NCBI GenBank assembly: GCA_015478945.1
Contig: JABUQX010126204.1
Coordinates: 1-18,696, forward strand
Direction of reading: 5' to 3'
Origin: Trachelipus rathkii
Taxonomy: Eukaryota > Arthropoda > Malacostraca > Isopoda > Trachelipodidae
Length of the DNA stretch: 18,696 nucleotides
Part shown: piece after piece, positions 11,004 through 18,696 of the stretch
Position numbering within the stretch: position 1 is the stretch's first letter
Layout of the letters: every line of letters starts with the position of its first letter
Position numbers and translations under genes: made by a program
The notes under the pieces: model-generated
Databases searched by the model: none
What the model was told of the DNA's origin: nothing
Seen by the model: the letters and a program-made list of their open reading frames with translations, nothing else

Positions 11004-11041
11004 GCAGAGTCGAATGAAATTTTTTTTCGGGGGGTGGCCAA
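11004..11041 (+). mobile_element. GC-rich transposon-end module, short form
   Basis: On the + strand it reads GCAGAGTCGAATGAAAT, T-run, CGGGGGGTGGCCA. It matches the module at 16119-16157 read on the minus strand (GCCGCGTATCCAGG, ATTTTTTCGGGAGGGGCCA). The orientation puts any element body to the right. A right-hand partner could be the module ending at 14684, which would make a 3.7-kb AT-rich element, but that pairing is speculative. Confidence 0.45.
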
Positions 11042-11345
11042 ACATAAAATCTGTTTATCTTTTATATTGTTAATATTAATATATATATTTATATAATATC
11101 GATACATAATATTTATTATTTATTATATTTCTAGTATAAATATTTAATTATTTAATATTTATTTTGATATATTTATTTAATAATTTATAATTATATTTAA
11201 TCTTATTTAATATTATTATTATAATTATATTAATTTATATATTGTACTAAATATATTTATGTAATACATTATAAGATTAAATAGTTTTAATTATTAGATT
11301 AATTTTTATTATTATTATTATTATTTATTATTTATTATTTAGAGC
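11042..11345. repeat. AT-rich low-complexity DNA with degenerate (AT)n and (ATT)n
   Basis: Built almost only of A and T, with short runs of TATAT, TTTAATAT and (TTA)n, the last concentrated at about 11308-11340. No gene is possible in any frame beyond short low-complexity reads. Confidence 0.8.
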
Positions 11346-11605
11346 AGCAAAGATATATTGTAATTATCTATCTGACGTAAGTCCCATTAAAAGGTTATAT
11401 TTTAAGTACATTTTTAAAAGTTAAAATAAACTACATCTTGTTTTTTAAATATACTTAATAAGATTACAGTAAAGTGTTGCCAAGTTTTCTTTAAGAGAAT
11501 CAGATACATCATTCAGTGGAAAATAGAAAGATTATTTTAACCTTATTGATTATTTATGTGGTTTTAAATTAAAGTCTCCTAGCAATGTATCGATTATGTA
11601 CCTAT
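11346..11605. other. Single-copy spacer
   Basis: About 260 bp of ordinary AT-rich sequence. No feature recognised. Confidence 0.4.
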
Positions 11606-12006
11606 TATTCTTTATTAATTATTATTATTATTATTGACTCGTATTTCAGGTTATTATTATTATGTATTATTATATTTTAATTATCATTCAATTAATTATA
11701 TTCATTATTATATTCATTAATTATTATTATTATTATTATTTTATTATTATTGATTATTATTATTTTATTATTATTATTGAATTTATTATTATTATTATTA
11801 TTATTATTTATTAAGAACAAGAGAAAATAAAATTTTTAAGAGTCCACATTTTTGAAAGAGAAAATTGAAAGAGTTTTATTACATTAATTATAATTATAAT
11901 TATTTCTATTATTATGTATATTATTATTTTATATTATCCAAATTTATTATTTTCATTATCATTATATCATTATCATTATCATTATCATATATATATTATT
12001 TATTCA

Positions 12007-12039
<33 letters not shown>

Positions 12040-12144
12040 GATTAATTGTAATTATTATATATTGATTAATAATTTAGATATTTATTATTATTATTATTAT
12101 TCGCGTTACTTTTTTCCATTATTATTTTATTAATTTATTTATTA

Positions 12145-12180
<36 letters not shown>

Positions 12181-12418
12181 ATTATTATTATGATATTATT
12201 ATTTATTATTTAATTATTATTATTAATTATTAATATTATTATTATTATTATTTATTTATTAATTATTATTATTATTAATTATTATTATATCATATATTAT
12301 TATTATCGTAATATATTAATTATTATATATTATATTATTATTGATTATTATTATTATTAATTATTATTATTCCATTATCGATATATTATTATTATATATG
12401 ATTATTACTGTATTATTA

Positions 12419-12452
<34 letters not shown>

Positions 12453-12470
12453 TTATGTATTTTATTAGCT
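11606..12470. repeat. Large interrupted (ATT)n field
   Basis: Nearly 900 bp dominated by TTA/ATT units, in blocks of up to about 12 units (for example near 12010 and 12147). They are broken by (CATTAT)n-like text at about 11955-11988, TCGCGTTACTTTTTTCC near 12101 and many one-base slips. A short unique insert lies at 11815-11880. The 80-codon frame at 12341-12583 is mainly Ile/Tyr from the repeat, then Met-His-His-His-His from CATCAT words; it is not a gene. Confidence 0.92.
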
Positions 12471-12547
12471 TATTAAATATATTAAGAAAAAATACAAAGA
12501 ACTTAAATTTTATTTTTATTTTTTTTAGAATAGCTATATCCAATAAC

Positions 12548-12652
12548 ATGCATCATCATCATCAATCATTCAATCTTCTGTAGAAAATGACTTAATCTTA
12601 AAGAGTAACTCATCAAGTCATCATCATATCATCATCGATCATCATTGCACTG
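12548..12652. repeat. Degenerate (CAT/ATC)n cluster
   Basis: CATCATCATCATC at about 12550, TCATCATCATATCATCATCG and CATCATTG near 12620-12650. It is a decayed version of the ATC repeat seen cleanly at 3376. Confidence 0.75.
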
Positions 12653-12699
12653 ATCATTCTATCTTCACTCACTGAGCCGCATCAAAGCAATTTATTATA

Positions 12700-13140
12700 G
12701 TTATTTATTTATTATTATTATTTATTATTATTATTTATTATTATTATTATTAGATTATTATTATTAATTATTAAATTATTATTATCTATTATTTTTCAAT
12801 TTATTATTAAAGGATCCTCTTTGAGAAAATAGTTTAAAAGAACATGTTCATATGTATTTTTTCCTAAAATTTTTATTGTTCTTAGAAATATCATCCATCA
12901 TTCATAGTCTTAATTAGGCCAATTGAATAATCCATCGATGCCGTTCATCATACATCGAGTTTATTATTCTATGTCATCCTCATCAATCAATTGTTATTAA
13001 TTAATCTATTATTATTATATTATTATTTATATCTATTATTCATTTTAACATTTATATTCATATTATTCATATTCATTATTATTTCATTATTAATTGATTT
13101 ATTAATTATAAAGATTATTATTTAGTGAATTAATTAAATT
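12700..13140. repeat. (ATT)n-rich AT field with unique inserts
   Basis: Interrupted TTA/ATT blocks at about 12700-12800 and 13000-13140 flank roughly 200 bp of more ordinary sequence, which includes CATCGATGCCG and CATCGAG strings. No gene. Confidence 0.75.
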
Positions 13141-13350
13141 ATGATTAAGTCTGAGAATGCTATTCGGTGGTGAAGCTCCTATGATAATTTGTTCAATTTC
13201 TTGTTTGCAGATGCAACCAATCCTCCTGATTTTTAAATTACATTTTCATCTTTAACGAAACTTATGAATCATATAACATTATTTAGTGTTTAATATCTGC
13301 TTAACTTATTATTTTAATTTCTTCTAAAGAGGTTCAAATCTATAACCTAT
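13141..13350. other. Single-copy spacer
   Basis: Ordinary AT-rich DNA with no recognised feature. TTCTTGTTTGCAG at about 13197-13209 has a splice-acceptor shape, but the sequence after it meets a stop quickly in each frame I read. Confidence 0.35.
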
Positions 13351-13566
13351 CCTATATATATATTATACTATCACTACGTTAGCATTAGTATTATTACTAT
13401 TATATATACTATATTATTCCTATATATATCAATTATATATAATATATATTATAACTAATTATCCATACATTCTTAGGCAGCCATACTTATCATTATATAT
13501 AGTAAAATATATCATATATAATATAATACAAGTATATAATAGTAACAAGATATATATATATACCAT
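13351..13566. repeat. Interrupted (AT)n block
   Basis: TATATA words broken by C, G or phase shifts about every 10-20 bases (TATCACTACG, ATACTATATTATTCC). A unique insert, TTCTTAGGCAGCC, lies near 13470. Confidence 0.85.
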
Positions 13567-13681
13567 GTCGGGAAGGACAACACATCTTGACATCAAAGAA
13601 AAATAGGGAAAATTTATTATATGAATTACTAAAATCAAAATTTTACTCTATCAAATTGTTTAAATTTAATCGCCTGACATG

Positions 13682-13799
13682 AAGGAGAGTGAGCGAAGTC
13701 CCGGATGTTATACTATCCTATTCAAATTTTAAATTTCAAATATTTCGATTTGTACTCGTTAGAGGAGAGCAAAGTCCAATAGTTACTGTATCATATTCC
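13682..13799. repeat. Weak tandem duplication, about 78-bp period
   Basis: AAGGAGAGTGAGCGAAGTCC...TTATACTATCCTATTC (13682-13723) resembles AGAGGAGAGCAAAGTCC...TTACTGTATCATATTCC (13761-13799), and both are preceded by CAAATT, TAAATTT-like text. Many substitutions separate them. It may be a real old duplication. Confidence 0.35.
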
Positions 13800-14057
13800 C
13801 CAATTAAGTAAATTTTCTCAAGTATGGGTTTTTTTTTCGACCCAGAACTTTTAATGATTTGAAAGTACCGCTTTCTTTTCTACTGAAGCATTAAAGCACT
13901 GGGTAATAGATTTTGCCAGTTAATTATGCAAGACAAAGATTGTAAATAATTTGAAAATTGCTGCCTGCGAACAAATGAAGAACTCCTAGTCCATCTAATT
14001 GCGGTTTTGTCCGGCCCGATCTTGTGCTCGTAGATGCCCTATTTCAACTTAAACTAA

Positions 14058-14258
14058 ATGCATATTTTGCTTTTTGATAGTTCTTATCTACATGGAACAG
14101 ACTCTTCCTTTGTAAACATACGAATAGTTAATAAGCACTTTAAAACTTTTTGCGAACACTTGCACCCCGTTCGGTATCCTGACAAATTCGGCAAAGGAAA
14201 ATTTAAAAACTTCTGCTCCGAAGCTAATATAAAAAAAAAATCTAAAAATGGTATGTAA
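14058..14258 (+). other. Unassigned 66-codon open frame, possible exon
   Basis: One of very few frames longer than 60 codons here that does not depend on a microsatellite. It has mixed residues (His, Cys, Phe, Lys, Asp, Pro) and an internal ladder FKTFCEHLHPVRYPDKFGKG, then a Lys-rich end from an A-run. An acceptor-like TTTTGCTTTTTGATAG ends at about 14080 and a donor-like ATG|GTATGT falls at about 14250, so an internal exon of roughly 170 bp is conceivable. No family is recognised. Chance is the simpler reading. Confidence 0.15.
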
Positions 14259-14639
14259 ATGGATGTGCGATAACCCTAAGCAGTCTGTGGGTCGGAAAGT
14301 AGGAATGTTGGGTTTTTTTAATTTTTGGAAATTTGTTAATTCTTAGTACAGCAAATTTCAATACTCCAGTCTTCCTAGATTTCAGAATCCCGCGCCTTAC
14401 ACATTCTCAAATCAGCTGAAATCTCTACCATCCTGTTGCAACTTTTATCTCTGAACAGGTCTCCTTCAAGTTTGAGTCTCTTTAACTAATGGACTTTATC
14501 GAGATTTTGTTCCTGGGACAGCGACGAACCCAGTTATATAGAAGGATTAATTTAAACTTCTGCACTTTTATACCTTTCCATTAAACCTCTGGCTAGCTAA
14601 TCTGGATATGAATACTTAAAAATTTTAGTCTCATGAAAA

Positions 14640-14684
14640 TTTCAGGGGGCGGGGCCATGGCCCCCCTGGGACCCCCCCCTAAAT
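14640..14684 (-). mobile_element. GC-rich transposon-end module, long form
   Basis: On the + strand: TTTCAGGGGGC, the perfect 14-bp palindrome GGGGCCATGGCCCC (14651-14664), CCTGGGA and a C8 run. Read on the minus strand it begins AGGGGGGGGTCCC and aligns with AGGGGGGGGCAGTTCGGGG at 15790, including the G-run, GGGGCC, CCATGG/CCCTGG, CCCC and AAATTTT. The outer GGCGT-type terminus is not evident, so the copy looks truncated or diverged at its right edge. Confidence 0.45.
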
Positions 14685-14689
14685 ATATT

Positions 14690-14793
14690 TTCAAGCAATA
14701 CCTATATAATATATATATTATACTCTCATACCTATATATATATATATTATCTATATATTATATATATATAATATATACATACTTTATAATCCT

Positions 14794-14875
<82 letters not shown>

Positions 14876-14884
14876 TTATATATA
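14690..14884. repeat. Interrupted (AT)n block
   Basis: Many short TATATA runs with phase shifts, then cleaner AT stretches at about 14793-14884. Tyr/Ile open frames on both strands are artefacts. Confidence 0.9.
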
Positions 14885-14921
14885 GAGGAGAGAGAGAGGA
14901 GAGAGAGAAGAGAAGAGAAAA
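14885..14921. repeat. (GA)n-rich tract
   Basis: GAGGAGAGAGAGAGGAGAGA-type purine tract joined directly to the (AT)n block, mirroring the CT-to-AT junction at 2328 in inverted orientation. Confidence 0.9.
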
Positions 14922-15053
14922 TTTAAAATATTTTTTCAAATAAATCGTCGTCATCGAACATCGGCATCGTACATCCGTGCAAAAATTTACTAATAATTCG
15001 TCATTTGTCATCGTCCATCAGGCAAAATTCTTCATAATCGTTACCCCATCAAC
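14922..15053. other. Short single-copy spacer with CATCG words
   Basis: Contains ATCGTCGTCATCGAACATCGG and related TCGTCATTTGTCATCGTCC, a loose CATCG/TCATC periodicity. The 75-codon minus-strand frame over it depends on the adjacent repeats and is not supported. Confidence 0.4.
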
Positions 15054-15228
15054 TAATATATATATATTATATACTATATATATCTATATATAGTATAATA
15101 TACTTTATATATATTATATTATATCATATATATATATATCGTTATTTATAGTATATATTATATATATATAGTACTATATATAGTATATATACGATATCAT
15201 ATATGTAGAGTATATATAACATAGTAAA
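15054..15228. repeat. Interrupted (AT)n block with palindromic words
   Basis: TATATACTATATATCTATATATAGTATA-style text in which C and G interruptions often occur in mirrored pairs (ACTATATATAGT), so parts are locally palindromic. One run, CGATATCATATATGTAG, carries more breaks. Confidence 0.85.
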
Positions 15229-15280
15229 TCTCATATTATTTTCTTTTGACTGTTAAACAACGGCAGTTTTGTAAAGGCAA

Positions 15281-15306
15281 TTTTTTTTTTTTTTTTTTTT
15301 TTTTTT
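15281..15306. repeat. Poly-T tract (26 T)
   Basis: Uninterrupted T26 followed by CAAGTGTTTTTTG. On the minus strand it is a poly-A that could be a retroposon tail, but no element body is recognised. Confidence 0.9.
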
Positions 15307-15390
15307 CAAGTGTTTTTTGTTTGGAAAGGTGAAGTCGTGTTGTTTTTTCATGTGTGCTTACTTTTATATTAGAAATGCCTGTTATAATTA

Positions 15391-15612
15391 AGGGTTGGCC
15401 CGATCGCACCGGAATGTCGGTGCGGTGTGTGTACGCTCATTTTTGGTTGCGGTGTGTGGGGGTGGCGGCTCATTTGGTGCGGTTGTGGGTTGTCGCATCA
15501 AAATTTCAGTAACCTGATGAGGAGTGCGGTGGCGGAAGCACGATAAAAATTAACGGTGCGGTGCGGTGCGTGGTGTGGGCCTTTGAATCGCACCGCACCG
15601 CACCGCACCAGT
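15391..15612. mobile_element. GGTGCG-rich fold-back element
   Basis: A GC-rich island in AT-rich DNA made of variants of GGTGCGGTG. It starts near AGGGTTGGCCCGATCGCACC and ends CGCACCGCACCGCACC (15594-15609) before AGTTTACCTA. The right part is a strong hairpin: GGTGCGGTGCGGTGCG at 15555-15570 is exactly complementary to CGCACCGCACCGCACC, with a loop of about 18-23 bases depending on register. GGTGCGGTGTG near 15419 and GGTGCGGTTGTG near 15476 are further copies. Such GGTGCG-rich sub-terminal repeats are, from memory, seen in some hAT-like non-autonomous elements, but I cannot confirm the class or a target-site duplication. No ORF. Confidence 0.5.
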
Positions 15613-15649
15613 TTACCTACAAATTTCTAAAAATAATATAAGAAATTTT

Positions 15650-15772
15650 TATATATATATATATATATATATAGTAATACTATATATTACTTATATAATA
15701 TATTATATAGTACTTATATATACTATATATATATATATAATACTATTTACTATACTAGTAACTATATATAAT
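15650..15772. repeat. Interrupted (AT)n block
   Basis: TATATA words broken by AGTAATAC, ACTTATAT and CTAGTAAC. It directly precedes the element at 15775. Confidence 0.88.
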
Positions 15773-15774
15773 AC

Positions 15775-16159
15775 AGTGGCGTCATCCACAGGGGGGGGCA
15801 GTTCGGGGCCCTGGCCACCTCCCGAATTATTTTTAGACACTAAGTATATTTTAAGTATCATATCCGTTTAAAACATAAAGTCCAATTCTTTACCATATTC
15901 ACTACTATATATTAATATAGGTAACAAATAATAGTATACGTATAAATATTTACTTATTATAATCTAAAAGTGAATTTTTATAATATATATAGAAGTATAG
16001 TTTTATTTATTAGTAAATATTAATTTATATATATTATATTTATATTATATATATTATATTAGTTTATAGTTATTCTTTATTATTAATTATATTTATAATA
16101 AGTATAAAAATAATTTGTGTGCTGGCCCCTCCCGAAAAAATCCTGGATACGCGGCAACT
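15775..16159 (+). mobile_element. Probable 385-bp MITE with GC-rich terminal modules
   Basis: The left end CAGTGGCGTCATCCACAGG is followed by a G8 run and GGGGCCCTGGCCACCTCCC. The right end, read on the minus strand from about 16159, starts GTTGCCGCGTATCCAGGA and then TTTTTTCGGGAGGGGCCAGC. TGGCGTCATCC and TGCCGCGTATCC align as imperfect terminal inverted repeats, and CTCCCGAAWT recurs in both modules. The interior is about 290 bp of AT-rich DNA without an ORF. Both sides are (AT)n, so a target duplication cannot be read, and insertion into TA repeats is likely. A CAG-plus-GGCG terminus recalls hAT-type ends, but the superfamily is unassigned. Confidence 0.55.
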
Positions 16160-16322
16160 ATATATATATATATTATTAATTACTATATATATATAGTATA
16201 TAATAATTACTATAAGATTCTCGTATGTTGATTTATATATAATCATATATCGTGCTTATATATTATCATATTCATATATATATAATATATATTATGAATT
16301 ATACTTATATATATATATAGTA
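16160..16322. repeat. Interrupted (AT)n block
   Basis: AT repeats with TATTATTAATTACTATA and GATTCTCGTATGTTG interruptions, running to AGTATATCGC near 16326. Confidence 0.85.
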
Positions 16323-18317
16323 TATCGCATCCCCTTCCAGCAGGTGTATTGGGCTACAGATTCATCAAGGGGAAATAAGAGAGGATAAGGCAGGTCTTAA
16401 CAAAAGTATTTTTTGAAAGCAAAGAAAATAACGAAGTAGGATCACATTACGTTTTGTGCAAAACTCGCTTTAGCACGATTATGATATTCAGTTTCGAGGT
16501 TCATACAAGAGTTAACAAGTGTATAAACCAAATAGGTTTTTCCATTTTACGCAGTCCATACATTTAATCGTACAATAAACTTTATTATTGTTATTTATCT
16601 CTCAAACCATAAATTTATATGAGAATGAGAAAGTGCTCAATTATCGTTCCTAATCGTCAATCATTTTATTCCTTTGATTGTTCATTGTTGCTGCTAGGAT
16701 ATCAACAACTTTCGTTTCTAGAGTCATTACAAGAGGAATGACAAACAAGTGTTTGCTGTATTATCATTATCGATCATCTTCAAATGATGGTGGCTTGTAC
16801 AATAGATACAATGGTTAGAAATAGAATTGTCATGAGATGGGAAGACATTATATATTATCAATCAAGACGCGCGCGCGCCGGTACTAGGCAGGAGAGATTC
16901 ATCTAAGCAACCTTTAACATAATTTGCACGAATAACCTCACATATTAACTGATAGTTAACGAAACTTTAACTGTCTCCGGCCTGTAATTTTTCTGTAAGT
17001 TCTTACTGAGCCCATGGTCGGAATGAATAAAGTGTGCCCGCAATTGGAATCAATGATTTTGAGATGATAAGTTGCACTGAACCTTGTTGTTTGTTTAGAT
17101 ATCACACATATATCTAATGTTGTGTGGTGACTAATGAGTTTTTTGTTTGTTTACCAGAGTGAAGGAAACATAAATTTTCTTATATATTTGGCAACCAGCA
17201 TCTCTAAATAACACAGTGGAACACCTCATTTGGGGATAGGCTTCATTTCCGTCAACACTCCCATAGAATAAGTAACGGGAGATATTAACCTGCTATGATC
17301 GTGTTCATAATTGTCAACCGGCATGATTACTTCTCTTCCAGAGGAGGAACATAGAAACTGTTACGATTTGAGATATCCTGATTCCATCTCGTCGGTAGAG
17401 AAAGTCTAACTTGGTATTCGAATATTATTTTGATAGAGGTGTTTAAATTCTTCATCCTGAAACTTTAGTTTTAACGCTGTCACTTATACATTTTCTTTCA
17501 AATAATTCCTCTCTATAGGTATTCCTTTTGAATAGATGTGTTGAAAAGAGACGACGATATTTCAATTAGAGATCGTAATAAAAGCCAAGAATTTCAAAAC
17601 TGTGACGAAAACAGAAGATCGTCGCCATTATTAATCAATTTTGTAAATTTGAACTATATCCATTATTCCTTTTTATTATTTTTAAATTATTATTATTTGG
17701 ATGTATCGTATTTTATCATTCCTTTTACCTGAAGTAATCGGCTTGGTCATTCATAACTGGAATTGGAGATCCTTTACTTTTTAACTCATTTTTTATTAAC
17801 ATTATTCCTTGTGTTTTAATTACTAACCAGCTCCTAACCCTGATGACCTTGATCAACTGTGTTTACGAGAATAATTGAAGATTGCAAACCACTGTAACGG
17901 TTTGCGATAGTTCGGTCGGGAAACATAATCGAAGTATCCCAACCAACACCAGATAAGGTTGCAATTGGGCGGAATGCTTCAAACAGTGATTTTCGAAGCG
18001 AAATAACTTCACAAGTACAAAGCCTAATCAATAATTAATATTGATAGATTTCGATTGATTGTCGACGTATGGCCGGGCAAATTATTACTGTCAACTAAGC
18101 TGCTTGGAAGACACGACAGCAATCAGTCAACAACTCAATTGCGGTTAATTTTCCAGACTACATTAGGCTATACGCCGAGTTTTTCTAACAAGAAGTCCCA
18201 CTTCTGAATGAGCTATGTCTTGCGAGTCTAGATTAATAATCTTCATCTTGGATTATTTTGCTTTATGATAAAACACAATGAGATTTTAAAAAAAAACATG
18301 GCGAATACTAAAGTAGT
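16323..18317. other. Single-copy DNA, no gene recognised
   Basis: About 2 kb of ordinary-complexity AT-rich sequence. AATAAA hexamers occur (for example at about 16574) without associated coding sequence. A short (GC)n run lies near 16867-16878. Frames at 17538-17732 and 17834-18031 are the longest; the second is listed separately. GCAAACC (17884-17890) pairs with GGTTTGC (17899-17905). No rRNA, tRNA or transposon protein is visible. Confidence 0.4.
17834..18031 (-). other. Unassigned 65-codon minus-strand open frame
   Basis: Balanced composition (IATLSGVGWDTSIMFPDRTI is part of it) with no repeat contribution. The first in-frame codon is TTG rather than ATG, and a stop lies two codons upstream, so as a gene it would need an upstream exon; GATTAG just after the TTG could be an acceptor. 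The downstream donor would be the weak AGG|GTTAGG. I recognise no family. It may be chance. Confidence 0.12.
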
Positions 18318-18421
18318 ATTATATACTATATATATATATGATATATATATAGAATATATAATATTATATATATAATATATATATATTATGATATATTATA
18401 TTAATATATATATATATTATA
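18318..18421. repeat. Interrupted (AT)n block
   Basis: TATATA words with phase shifts (ATATTATATATATAATAT, ATGATATATTATATT). It ends at ATTGAAAATG, where the candidate exon begins. Confidence 0.88.
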
Positions 18422-18427
18422 TTGAAA

Positions 18428-18534
18428 ATGTTTCGTTTCAAAATACCCCCGTTTTGTTGCGTTTGTCCGTGTGTAAATCAACAACTCAGCTTGCCCATGA
18501 GTCACGTGCCTGAAGTCGGCACGCCGACTCAAAG
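18428..18534 (+). CDS. Candidate 5'-terminal coding exon (partial gene)
   Basis: ATG at 18428, with A at -3, opens a frame of 35 full codons plus two bases. It begins MFRFKIPPFCCVCPCV and continues NQQLSLPMSHVPEVGTPTQ, then runs into AAAG|GTGAGT, a match to the metazoan splice-donor consensus. Without splicing the frame stops at TGA (18536-18538), one codon past the donor. The segment is much richer in G+C than its AT-repeat flanks. No domain or homologue is recognised; a CxxC pair (CCVCPC) is visible. The rest of the gene would lie past the right edge. A short GC-rich repeat fragment is an equally plausible reading. Confidence 0.22.
18498..18510. promoter_or_regulatory. Overlapping AP-1-like and E-box-like motifs
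   Basis: TGAGTCA (18498-18504, AP-1/TRE consensus) overlaps CACGTG (18503-18508, canonical E-box). GTCACGTGCC also differs from the CLEAR element GTCACGTGAC at one position. The motifs are exact, but short sites occur by chance and here they sit inside a possible exon, so function is uncertain. Confidence 0.2.
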
Positions 18535-18543
18535 GTGAGTCGG
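18514..18543. other. Two mutually exclusive hairpins
   Basis: AGTCGGC (18514-18520) can pair with GCCGACT (18523-18529). Alternatively CCGACTC (18524-18530) can pair with GAGTCGG (18537-18543). Both stems are perfect 7-mers and share the middle strand. The second stem would bury the GTGAGT donor at 18535. The first has only a 2-base loop, so in RNA its inner pair must open. Confidence 0.55.
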
Positions 18544-18580
18544 GTTTCGGAACACAACGTAATGGACGAACTTGAAGAGG
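18535..18580. other. Short non-repeat segment after the candidate exon
   Basis: CGGGTTTCGGAACACAACG and following text up to the next AT repeat. It would be intronic if the donor at 18535 is used. Confidence 0.3.
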
Positions 18581-18641
18581 ATATATAATATATAATAATA
18601 TATAGTATATGTAATATTAGTACTTATATATATGACATATG

Positions 18642-18684
<43 letters not shown>

Positions 18685-18696
18685 ATACTATTAATT
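18581..18696. repeat. Interrupted (AT)n block at the window edge
   Basis: TATATAATATATAATAATAT then longer AT runs (about 18643-18669). It continues to the end of the window, so its full length is unknown. Confidence 0.88.

Larger units (their letters stand above)
13567..14638. other. Single-copy DNA with one small open segment
   Basis: About 1 kb of ordinary-complexity sequence. It has a weak direct repeat (13682-13723 against 13761-13799) and a 66-codon open frame at 14058-14258, listed separately. A CCTGCG/GCGAACAAATGAAGAAC-type GC-richer patch runs about 13960-14035. No transposase, reverse transcriptase or RNA gene is recognised. Confidence 0.4.

Noticed and set aside
12341..12583. 80-codon frame ending in a poly-His-like stretch
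   Set aside because: Ile/Tyr from (ATT)n and His from CATCAT words; no independent coding signal.
13960..14035. Zinc-knuckle-like peptide in one frame (CCLRTNEELLVHL) resembling the C-terminal end of some LINE proteins
   Set aside because: Only about 25 codons before a stop, without the remaining Cys/His spacing and without reverse-transcriptase motifs upstream.
16866..16881. (GC)n run as a CpG-island or Z-DNA promoter mark
   Set aside because: Only about 12 bases long, with no surrounding GC-rich context.

Overview
The window looks like nuclear intergenic or intronic DNA from a eukaryote, most likely an invertebrate animal with a microsatellite-rich genome. It is strongly AT-rich and crowded with long simple repeats: (CT)n, (AT)n, (ATT)n, (ATC)n-(AGC)n, poly-A and poly-T. 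Decapod crustaceans and some molluscs are known for such genomes, but nothing here identifies the taxon, so that is only a guess. I see no bacterial operon structure, no rRNA, no tRNA that I can defend, no CRISPR array and no complete protein-coding gene. Nearly all long open frames are translated microsatellites (runs of Tyr-Ile, Leu-Ser, Tyr or Asn).

Layout. Positions 1-3500 hold long, almost perfect microsatellites separated by short single-copy spacers. Positions 3500-5450 are microsatellite-free AT-rich DNA with one TATA-like box upstream of a 31-codon hydrophobic micro-ORF. Positions 5500-6170 hold two diverged copies of a unit made of a pyrimidine-rich tract, TTTTTTTCAG and a GC-rich hairpin. 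Positions 6170-8200 look single-copy, with a few more C-run/G-run hairpins. Positions 8210-8840 hold a degenerate tandem repeat of about 300 bp period, followed by an (AT)n block and a fold-back element centred on TGATCA (about 9185-9460). From 9500 to 16320 the DNA is dominated by interrupted (ATT)n and (AT)n. Among these lie short GC-rich modules (10744, 11004, 14640, 15775, 16119) that appear homologous to one another and look like ends of a DNA-transposon or MITE family; one pair bounds a likely 385-bp MITE. A separate GGTGCG-rich fold-back lies at 15391-15612. Positions 16320-18300 are mostly single-copy. Positions 18428-18534 form a short GC-richer open segment that starts with ATG and ends at a consensus splice donor (AAAG|GTGAGT), overlaid by two mutually exclusive hairpins.

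No set of genes here works together as a system. The best leads are the family of GC-rich terminal modules, the duplicated hairpin units with apparent compensatory changes, the fold-back elements, and the candidate exon at the right edge. A technical point matters throughout: repeats left of 3.5 kb are nearly perfect, while those right of 8.8 kb are peppered with single-base interruptions. That could be age or uneven consensus quality, and it affects every small-ORF claim in the right two thirds.
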